From Actinomycetota bacterium (GTDB lineage Bacteria > Actinomycetota > Humimicrobiia > Humimicrobiales > Humimicrobiaceae), in assembly GCA_023379515.1 (NCBI GenBank), contig JAMCQQ010000190.1:1-5384 (forward strand): a DNA stretch of 5,384 bases, written 5' to 3'. This document shows, piece after piece, positions 1-5,046 of this stretch; position 1 is the stretch's first letter; the number at the start of each line of letters is the position of its first letter. Under the pieces are notes generated by a model that did not search any database, had not been told where the DNA came from, and worked only from the letters and a program-made list of their open reading frames with translations. Position numbers and translations under genes: made by a program.

Positions 1-210
1 ATTCCAGCCAATCTGTTATTTGTAGATGAAAAATTAATAGAAGCTATGAAAAAACTGACACAGCTTCAAAAATTTGTAATATTTTTAATATTTGTTATGG
101 ATTTTAACTATGAAATAGTTGCAAATATCCTGACAAAAAAACAATCTACCGTAAGAGGGATAGTATTTAGGGCCCTCAATACATTAAAGAGTGAAATTAG
201 AAATGATTAA
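1..210 (+). CDS. RNA polymerase sigma factor, sigma-70 family, C-terminal fragment (region 4)
   Basis: The frame is open from the window's first base to TAA at 208-210, giving the last 69 residues of a protein whose start lies outside the window. The pattern is that of sigma-70 region 4, the helix-turn-helix domain that contacts the -35 element: a short helix (MKKLTQLQKFVIFLIF), an acidic/aromatic turn (DFNYEIVANIL), then a recognition-helix-like stretch (KKQSTVRGIVFRALNTLK). The last part matches the usual '...tVr.rl.RAl..Lk' ending. This places it among ECF-like or other small sigma factors, but the missing region 2 prevents a subgroup call. The stop overlaps the downstream membrane-protein gene by 8 bases, typical of a translationally coupled sigma/regulator pair. 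It could instead be another region-4-like DNA-binding protein. Confidence 0.72.
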   Translation: MPANLLFVDEKLIEAMKKLTQLQKFVIFLIFVMDFNYEIVANILTKKQSTVRGIVFRALNTLKSEIRND

Positions 211-1126
211 GAATACAAAAATTTCAGACAGGCAAAAGGAAAAAATATTAGGCAGATGCATTGAATTACTCCGCCGGGGCTATAGCCTGGAATATTGTGA
301 AACCAAATATAAAAAATATGAAAATGTTTTAAAAGATTATCTCCCAATAATAGAAAGAGTAAAGAAATTAAAACATGAAGATCTGGACGATGCCTTTCTA
401 AAAAATACTCTCAATAAAATATATAATGACAGCAGTGTACAAGATATGTACGGTGTCCATAATAAATACGGTGAAAAATCCAATAGGTTCCATTCTATTT
501 TAAAGCCTGTCATGATATTTGTCGCAGTGGTATTGATATTTAGCTTTTCCTTAATGGGTATTCTATATGCTTCACAAAGCAGCCTGCCGAACAATGTCTT
601 GTATCCTGTTAAACGATATGGAGAAAATGTGAAATTATTTATTACTCCGGAGTCAAAGAAAAAAATATTGCATTTCGAATTCTTGAACAATAGGTTAAAT
701 GAAGCAACCTTATTTTTTAGTTCCAGTGATAAGGAAAAAAATAAAATGGAGAAACTTATAAAAGATGCCGAAGACGAATTTGAGCATCTAAAAAAATATA
801 ATTATTTTGGGGATTATACTGAAGAAGAAATTAAAGATTCAATTGAAAAAATAAGAAAGGAATCTATAAATGAATTTGGCCTGGAGGATGATGAAGGAGG
901 CGCTATCCAAGAGAATACTTCTGATACTTACAATAATACTGACAATAATGATTCCGTAGATAACGATCATTCTGAAGATAATAAGAATAAACAAGGTGAT
1001 TCGGAATTTAATAAATCTGATACAGAATCAGACAAAAAAACGGATGAGCAGGAAAAAAACGATGAGGCAAAGTCTGATGAATACCAAAAAACGGTAAGTG
1101 ATTTGAACATAGATTACTACAGATAA
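203..1126 (+). CDS. Single-pass membrane protein with DUF5667-like segment, probable sigma-factor partner
   Basis: This encodes 307 residues. I prefer ATG 203 over the upstream GTG 191: it overlaps the sigma-factor stop (ATGATTAA), and a weak purine stretch AAAGAG lies about 11 bases before it. Residues 7-60 form a cytoplasmic helical region (RCIELLRRGYSLEYCETKY) resembling the N-terminus of clostridial DUF5667 proteins. Residues 102-123 are one hydrophobic membrane helix. The segment after it, from LPNNVLYPVKRYGE (128-141) through about 172 (LFITPESKKKILHFEFLNNRLNEA), matches the usual DUF5667 pattern 'LPg..LYpvKr..E...l.ltp..ka.l...fa..RL.Ea'. A charged helical part runs to about 225. Residues 226-300 are low-complexity Asp/Asn/Glu/Lys/Ser and probably disordered outside the cell. 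Topology and overlap suggest a membrane-bound regulator of the sigma factor. No classical anti-sigma zinc motif (HxxxCxxC) is present, so the anti-sigma role is inference. Confidence 0.75.
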   Translation: MIKNTKISDRQKEKILGRCIELLRRGYSLEYCETKYKKYENVLKDYLPIIERVKKLKHEDLDDAFLKNTLNKIYNDSSVQDMYGVHNKYGEKSNRFHSILKPVMIFVAVVLIFSFSLMGILYASQSSLPNNVLYPVKRYGENVKLFITPESKKKILHFEFLNNRLNEATLFFSSSDKEKNKMEKLIKDAEDEFEHLKKYNYFGDYTEEEIKDSIEKIRKESINEFGLEDDEGGAIQENTSDTYNNTDNNDSVDNDHSEDNKNKQGDSEFNKSDTESDKKTDEQEKNDEAKSDEYQKTVSDLNIDYYR

Positions 1127-1140
1127 ACAAAAGATAGTTC

Positions 1141-1153
1141 ATCCTAAGAGGAT
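1141..1153 (+). terminator. Weak small hairpin after the DUF5667 gene
   Basis: ATCCT and AGGAT can pair as a 5-bp stem with a 3-base loop 14 bases after the stop codon. The following bases are A-rich, not a T-run, so it is a poor intrinsic terminator on the + strand. Transcription may read through into the downstream cassette. Confidence 0.15.
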
Positions 1154-1200
1154 AATTAAAAAACGGATCATGAATAAAAAATTTAAACGAACATAAGCAA

Positions 1201-1260
1201 GTATAAAAAATAAGGTTTAGCTGTATATAAAAATAGCCGTATATAAAAATAAGGTTTGGC
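1201..1260 (+). repeat. Triplicated AT-rich GTATA(TA)AAAATA repeat
   Basis: Three related copies lie in the intergenic region. Copy 1 is 1201-1221 (GTATAAAAAATAAGGTTTAG followed by C). Copy 2 is the shorter 1223-1238 (GTATATAAAAATAGCC). Copy 3 is 1239-1260, which begins GTATATAAAAATAAGGTTTG and ends GC. Copies 1 and 3 share the AATAAGGTTT(A/G)GC end; copies 2 and 3 share GTATATAAAAATA. They lie 26-85 bases upstream of the FMN-binding-protein start. They could include -10-like elements (TATAAA, TATATA) or regulator binding sites, or be simple local duplication. I see no convincing -35 partner for any of them. Confidence 0.55.
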
Positions 1261-1270
1261 GGTAAAAAAG

Positions 1271-1279
1271 AAAGGAAAG
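1271..1279 (+). promoter_or_regulatory. Ribosome binding site fixing the ATG 1286 start
   Basis: The purine run AAAGGAAAG lies 6 bases before ATG 1286. The alternative in-frame TTG at 1256 would put this run inside the coding sequence and has no equally good site of its own, so ATG 1286 is chosen. That start also places the membrane anchor right at the N-terminus. Confidence 0.65.
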
Positions 1280-1285
1280 ACAAAA

Positions 1286-2236
1286 ATGAATACACATCTT
1301 AAAAAAATATTAGTATCCCTTTTTGTGATTAGCAGTTTTGTTATTTATTCTACCTATCAGCGTTTTGGCGGTCAGTCAAATATTTTTGACAATTCACGGA
1401 CCAGGCAGACTGCGGCAGAATCATACTCGGACCTTTATGCAAGCTTTTATAAGAATCAAACTTCATCTAATCCGCCAAATTTAGATCAAATGAATACAAA
1501 AATTGATGACGGAATTGTAAATAATGGACTTTATAAAGATGGAGAATATGATGGAGTTGTTGCTGATGCATTTTATGGGACCGTCCAGGTCAAGGCTATT
1601 ATCCAGTCCGGAAAACTGACAGATGTGCAGTTATTAAGTTCTCCTAATGATAGAAGTTATTCAATTGAGATAAATAATTCTGTAATACCCATATTGAGAG
1701 CGGAAGCCATTAATATCCAAAGTGCGCAGGTTGATATTGTTTCAGGAGCTACAAACACCAGCAATGCTTTCATACAATCATTAGATTCTGCTCTGAACCA
1801 GGCAAAAATATCTTCCAGCCCGGTCTCGTTTCTTCAGGCTTCGAATAATCAGATCAATACTTCGAATAGTCCGGTCAATATAGTCTCAGGAGCAACTAAT
1901 ATTGTTGCAGGGCCAGCCACTGGGACTCTCGCAGCTATTAAAAACCATAATGGTGCAGTAAATATTGTTTCCGGCGCAACAAATGTCAGTACATCATCTA
2001 CCGGCAGTTCAGCTATTCAAAACCAGAATGGTCCGGTCAATATAGTCTCAGGAGCAACAAATGTCAGTACTTCATCCACCAGCGGTTCGGCAATTACAAA
2101 TCAGAATGGTACGGTTGATATCGTTTCAGGGGCAACCAATATCGGTTCGGGAACTGCATCCGTGGATAGATCCGGATATTATGATGATGATCGTGAAAAT
2201 GAAGATGAGTATGAAGACGAATATGAAGATGATTAA
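1286..2236 (+). CDS. Membrane-anchored FMN-binding-domain protein with tandem SGAT flavinylation-motif repeats
   Basis: This encodes 316 residues. Residues 1-7 are basic and 8-22 hydrophobic, giving a signal anchor; there is no lipobox cysteine. Residues 23-76 are a polar linker. Residues 81-173 form an FMN_bind domain (GLYKDGEYDGVVADAFYGTV... to SALNQA), the family that carries FMN covalently and passes electrons outside the membrane, as in NqrC and RnfG. It ends in D150-I-V-S-G-A-T156-N-T-S, where the SGAT threonine T156 is the expected FMN acceptor. The remainder is unusual: V-[DN]-I-V-S-G-A-T-N recurs at 197-205, 225-233, 251-259 and 277-285, with Ser/Thr/Gly/Asn-rich spacers and no further FMN_bind domain. 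Residues 298-316 are an acidic tail of Asp, Glu and Tyr. The adjacent apbE and NqrB/RnfD-FNR genes support a redox role. The domain call is firm; flavinylation of the repeats is inference. Confidence 0.88.
   Translation: MNTHLKKILVSLFVISSFVIYSTYQRFGGQSNIFDNSRTRQTAAESYSDLYASFYKNQTSSNPPNLDQMNTKIDDGIVNNGLYKDGEYDGVVADAFYGTVQVKAIIQSGKLTDVQLLSSPNDRSYSIEINNSVIPILRAEAINIQSAQVDIVSGATNTSNAFIQSLDSALNQAKISSSPVSFLQASNNQINTSNSPVNIVSGATNIVAGPATGTLAAIKNHNGAVNIVSGATNVSTSSTGSSAIQNQNGPVNIVSGATNVSTSSTSGSAITNQNGTVDIVSGATNIGSGTASVDRSGYYDDDRENEDEYEDEYEDD
1730..2140 (+). repeat. Five copies of the V-[DN]-I-V-S-G-A-T-N motif (coding repeat)
   Basis: Motif copies are at 1730-1756 (within the FMN_bind domain), 1874-1900, 1958-1984, 2036-2062 and 2114-2140. 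In protein terms the SGAT serines are residues 153, 201, 229, 255 and 281. Spacers between later copies follow the pattern NVSTSST..S.AI.NQNG. All five keep the SGAT threonine. The aspartate three residues before SGAT is Asp in copies 1 and 5 and Asn in copies 2-4. Only copy 1 continues as NTS, the usual family ending; copies 2-5 have Asn followed by Ile or Val. At DNA level 1869-1896 and 2031-2058 are identical over 28 bases, while copies 3 and 5 differ at several synonymous positions. Confidence 0.9.
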
Positions 2237-2285
2237 AGTCAGCTATATCTTAATCGGCTCATTATCATCAATCAGCTCATAATTG

Positions 2286-2307
2286 TCACCTTACAAGGTA
2301 TAGGTGA
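2286..2307 (+). promoter_or_regulatory. Hairpin overlapping the apbE ribosome binding site
   Basis: TCACCT (2286-2291) can pair with AGGTGA (2302-2307), which is the likely ribosome binding site of the GTG start at 2312, about 4 bases further on. A competing pairing ACCT (2288-2291) with AGGT (2296-2299) would leave the site free. This could limit apbE translation relative to its substrate gene. A 6-bp stem of this kind could also arise by chance. Confidence 0.35.
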
Positions 2308-2311
2308 GATT

Positions 2312-3064
2312 GTGAAACCATCTATAAAACAGACAAGAGATCTTATGGGGATGACTATAAATGTCGAAATAGTAAGCTCCTCTGTCACGGATGCTGATCT
2401 TGATATGGTATTTTCTTATTTTGAAAATGTTGAAAAAAGGTTTTCTTTCTTTAAGGAAGACAGTGAGATAACTCTTATAAATAATAAAAAGATAAAACAA
2501 GATCAGTATAGCAAGGATATGAAAACCATATTTGCCCTTGCAGAAAAGACAAAGGAAGAAACAAACGGTTTTTTTGACATAATGGCTCCGGATGGACAGT
2601 ATAATCCTTCGGGACTTGTAAAGGGATGGGCAATATATAATGCGTCGAAGCTGCTTCTTAAGAAAGGATTTGATGACTTCTATGTGGAGGCCGGGGGCGA
2701 CATACAGGTTCAAGGTTTAAACAGGACCGAGAAAAAATGGAGCGTAGGCATTCAAAATCCCTTTGATCCTTCACAAATAGTAAAGATCGTATATTTAAAG
2801 GATGCAGGCATTGCTACATCCGGCACATATAGAAGAGGCCAGCACATTTACGATCCCCATGATAAAGGTAAACTGCTGACAGGAATTTTAAGCATAAGTG
2901 TCATAGGCCCCAATGTGTTTGAAGCGGATAGATTTGCCACTGCAGCATTTGCCATGGGACCCAGAGGCATAGGTTTTATTGAAAACTTAGATAGCTTTGA
3001 AGCTTATATGATCGATTCAAAGGGTATGGCTACACAGACAAGCGGTTTTGCAGAATATTTATGA
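2312..3064 (+). CDS. apbE: ApbE-family FAD:protein FMN transferase
   Basis: This encodes 250 residues from GTG 2312, preceded by AGGTGA; a later in-frame ATG at 2345 would begin at the MGM box and clip the domain. ApbE enzymes split FAD and, with Mg2+, attach FMN through a phosphoester bond to the threonine of a SGAT-type motif. Family motifs appear in order: LMGMTINVEI (11-20), NPSGLVKGWAI (98-108), VEAGGDIQ (125-132), IATSGTYRRG (167-176), HIYDPHDKG (178-186, the usual HIxDPxTG box) and EADRFATAAFAMG (204-216). D206 and T210 are in the expected metal-binding positions. At 250 residues it is shorter than the usual roughly 300-350-residue lipoprotein forms and has no signal peptide or lipobox, so it looks cytoplasmic. 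It lies 75 bases after its probable substrate gene and 25 before the membrane reductase, clearly one unit. Its most likely target is the upstream SGAT-repeat protein. Confidence 0.9.
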   Translation: MKPSIKQTRDLMGMTINVEIVSSSVTDADLDMVFSYFENVEKRFSFFKEDSEITLINNKKIKQDQYSKDMKTIFALAEKTKEETNGFFDIMAPDGQYNPSGLVKGWAIYNASKLLLKKGFDDFYVEAGGDIQVQGLNRTEKKWSVGIQNPFDPSQIVKIVYLKDAGIATSGTYRRGQHIYDPHDKGKLLTGILSISVIGPNVFEADRFATAAFAMGPRGIGFIENLDSFEAYMIDSKGMATQTSGFAEYL

Positions 3065-3089
3065 ATACACTTTAAACCTTAAAAATATT

Positions 3090-4577
3090 ATGAAAAAAAT
3101 AGATTCTTTTTTAAACAAAATGACAATGTATAAAGCAGTTATTTATTGTCTGCTTCTGCTTATTGGTACTGCACTTGGTCTTAGTTTTTTTAAGCTATTG
3201 CCTTTCAACCCCGGGGACCTTATAGTGTCAGTCATCTTTATAACTTCCGTATGCCTTCTTTCAAATATTATTTTTGCCTGGGCTTTTAAGGCGCCAAGCA
3301 ATATTGACTCTGTGTATATAACGGCACTTATACTGGCGCTAATCGTAACTCCTCCAAAGCCATTTACCAATTTATTGTTCCTGGCATGGATATCAGTTAT
3401 CGCGATGGCATCAAAATACATCTTTGCAATAGGCAAAAAGCATTTTTTAAATCCCGCTGCCGTATCTGTAGCAATTGTCGGGCTTGCTGCCAAACAATTT
3501 GCAAGCTGGTGGGTAGGCAACCTTTATATGGTCCCGTTTGTAATAATTGGGGGCCTTCTTGTAGTAAGAAAGATAAGAAGGCTTGATCTTGTAATAAGCT
3601 TTTTTACTGTAACGCTTCTTATAGGCTCTGTATTCAATCTCATAAGCGGCCATGGCATACTATCAGGGCTTTCAAAAGCGATCATATATTCACCGCTTCT
3701 CTTCTTTGCATTTATAATGCTTACCGAACCTATGAGCATGCCGCCAACCAGGATGCTCCACATAATATATGGTGCAATTGTCGGCTTTTTATTTGTGCCT
3801 CAGGTACATATTGGTCCATTGTACTTCTCGCCTGAGCTTGCACTTATTTTAGGCAATGTCTTTGTATACCTTGTAAGCCCCGATCAGAAGCTTATCTTAA
3901 AACTTGATAAAATAGTTAAGCAAGCATCCGATACTTATGATTTTGTGTTTGTACCTGATAAGGAGATTGATTTTAAGCCTGGCCAGTATATGGAGATCAC
4001 GCTGGATCATGCAAGACAGGACAGCCGCGGAATAAGAAGATATCTTACCATTGCATCCTCTCCTACCGAAAGGGAATTCAGACTTGGTGTTAAGTTTTAT
4101 ACCAGGCCAAGCAGCTTAAAAAAATCTTTGATAAGTATGAAGCAGGGCCAGAAAATAGTTGCATCACAGCTTGCAGGAGACTTTACTCTGCCCAAAGACA
4201 TAAACAGGAAACTGGTGTTCATTGCGGGTGGTATAGGCATAACCCCTTTCAGGAGTATGATAAAGTATATGCTGGATACAAATGAGAAAAGATCAGTTAC
4301 CCTGTTTTATTTGAACAAAAAACCTGATGATATCGCATACAGGAACATTTTTGACGAAGCTGAGAAACAGTTGGGAATTAAAACCGAATATTCCATCGTA
4401 AATATACCCACCGCATCTTATTATAGGTCAATTGCCGAAAAGGTACCCGACTATAAGGAAAGGACTTTTTACATATCGGGACCAAATGCAATGGTCAGTG
4501 CATTTGAGGCCAATCTGAAGAAGTTAGGGGTAAAAAAAACCCATATCAAAACTGATTATTTCCCGGGTTTTGCATGA
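3090..4577 (+). CDS. NqrB/RnfD-like membrane domain fused to an FNR-type FAD/NAD(P)H reductase domain
   Basis: This encodes 495 residues from ATG 3090; no start has a clear ribosome binding site (alternatives TTG 3048, ATG 3120, ATG 3126), so coupling to apbE is likely. Residues 14-262 contain about nine membrane helices with NqrB/RnfD-family signatures: NIDSVYITALILALIVTPP (71-89), KKHFLNPAAVSVAIVG (116-131) and LTEPMSMPPT (211-220). Residues 268-495 are a ferredoxin-NADP+-reductase-like module: FKPGQYMEI (295-303), the FAD motif RRYLTIASS (316-324), the nucleotide-binding GGIGITPFRSM (380-390), ISGPNAM (462-468) and a terminal DYFPGF. The protein should take electrons from NAD(P)H through FAD to the membrane and on to the FMN-binding protein. 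Direction and NADH versus NADPH preference cannot be read here. NqrB and RnfD normally carry their own SGAT flavin site; none is present in this protein. Confidence 0.87.
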   Translation: MKKIDSFLNKMTMYKAVIYCLLLLIGTALGLSFFKLLPFNPGDLIVSVIFITSVCLLSNIIFAWAFKAPSNIDSVYITALILALIVTPPKPFTNLLFLAWISVIAMASKYIFAIGKKHFLNPAAVSVAIVGLAAKQFASWWVGNLYMVPFVIIGGLLVVRKIRRLDLVISFFTVTLLIGSVFNLISGHGILSGLSKAIIYSPLLFFAFIMLTEPMSMPPTRMLHIIYGAIVGFLFVPQVHIGPLYFSPELALILGNVFVYLVSPDQKLILKLDKIVKQASDTYDFVFVPDKEIDFKPGQYMEITLDHARQDSRGIRRYLTIASSPTEREFRLGVKFYTRPSSLKKSLISMKQGQKIVASQLAGDFTLPKDINRKLVFIAGGIGITPFRSMIKYMLDTNEKRSVTLFYLNKKPDDIAYRNIFDEAEKQLGIKTEYSIVNIPTASYYRSIAEKVPDYKERTFYISGPNAMVSAFEANLKKLGVKKTHIKTDYFPGFA

Positions 4578-4892
4578 CAGATAAGAAAAAAAAGAGCTAG
4601 AATATAAATATTTTATAAAAGAATCAGAAGGATTCATAAATGTTCCATTATTCATATACACAAGCAGGCTCCAACATAAATAAATATTCTACTTAAAAAG
4701 ATTTTATCCTCACCTAAAAAGATTTGTGCTTATTGTAGACATCACTTCTATTGATTCCAATTTCTGTCAAAGCCTCATTAAAAGTTTTATCTTATCTGCA
4801 TGAAAAATCTAAGTAGTATATGATATCACTAATACGATTTTTATATTGTAATATTTTTACCAATAATTTTTTTTAATATTTTTTGTTTAGTA

Positions 4893-4919
4893 TTGACTTT
4901 TTAATGATAGTGTTATAAT
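4893..4919 (+). promoter_or_regulatory. Sigma-A-type promoter with extended -10
   Basis: TTGACT (4893-4898) resembles the -35 consensus TTGACA, and TATAAT (4914-4919) is a perfect -10 preceded by TG one base upstream (TGTTATAAT), an extended -10. The 15-base spacer is short, which the extended -10 could compensate. Transcription would start near 4926, giving a leader of about 120 bases to the hydrolase gene at 5047. Confidence 0.65.
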
Positions 4920-4929
4920 TTAATTACAG

Positions 4930-4940
4930 TGGTTCAACCA
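4930..4940 (+). promoter_or_regulatory. Palindromic operator candidate, FadR/GntR-type
   Basis: TGGTTCAACCA is a perfect palindrome around a central C and matches TNGTNNNACNA, the known operator pattern of the FadR subgroup of GntR regulators. It lies just downstream of the -10, overlapping the expected start of transcription, where bound repressor would block initiation. No regulator gene is in the window. FadR-type regulators commonly control sugar-acid and polyol catabolism, which would suit an inositol-pathway hydrolase. Confidence 0.45.
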
Positions 4941-5035
4941 TTCGGCCATTTTACTAATATTAAAATGTTTATCGATATATAAAAAGTTTATTAAAACATT
5001 AAAAAAACTAAATTTTTTTTATAAATTTAAAAATG

Positions 5036-5043
5036 AAGGAGAG
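5036..5043 (+). promoter_or_regulatory. Strong ribosome binding site of the hydrolase gene
   Basis: AAGGAGAG contains GGAG 5 bases before ATG 5047. It is the best ribosome binding site in the window and fixes the start there, not at the in-frame ATG 5083. Confidence 0.8.
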
Positions 5044-5046
5044 AAA

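Larger units (their letters stand above)
4578..5046. other. AT-rich intergenic region, no gene seen
   Basis: No convincing coding sequence is present on either strand. The first 300 bases hold only weak structures: GAATC/GATTC (4621-4635, 5-bp stem), a direct repeat TAAAAAGATTT at 4694-4704 and 4715-4725 (21-base step), and AAAAATC/GATTTTT arms (4803-4809, 4836-4842) around the palindrome TGATATCA (4821-4828). None is followed by a T-run that would make a good terminator for the upstream cassette. The last 150 bases contain the promoter, a palindromic operator candidate and the 5' leader of the downstream gene. In that leader AATGTTT (4964-4970) and AAACATT (4994-5000) could form a weak stem. 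Confidence 0.6.

Noticed and set aside
1008..1295. A 95-residue - strand open frame opposite the acidic tail of the DUF5667 protein and the intergenic gap
   Set aside because: The Phe/Leu/Ser-rich content is the complement of Asp/Glu/Lys codons; there is no start signal and no family resemblance.
1874..2140. SGAT repeats considered as additional complete FMN_bind domains
   Set aside because: The 26-28-residue spacing is far too short for the roughly 80-90-residue domain; only the acceptor motif is repeated.
2061..2282. A 73-residue + strand open frame starting within the FMN-binding-protein gene
   Set aside because: It overlaps the SGAT repeat coding region in another frame, ends in a Met/Lys-rich stretch mirroring the GAT/GAA tail codons, and resembles no known protein.
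2291..2713. A 140-residue - strand open frame opposite apbE
   Set aside because: It is opposite strongly conserved apbE sequence, has low-complexity Leu/Tyr/Phe content from AT-rich DNA, and lacks a ribosome binding site or family resemblance.
3143..3763. Several - and + strand open frames inside the membrane-domain part of the NqrB/RnfD-FNR gene
   Set aside because: They are shadows of a gene with clear family motifs, and none has recognisable domains of its own.
4603..4617. AT-only palindrome TATAAATATTTTATA after the cassette, considered as a terminator
   Set aside because: The stem has no G-C pairs and is not followed by a T-run.
4694..4725. TAAAAAGATTT direct repeat considered as the start of a CRISPR-like or iteron array
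   Set aside because: There are only two short copies in AT-rich DNA, with no further unit at the same spacing.
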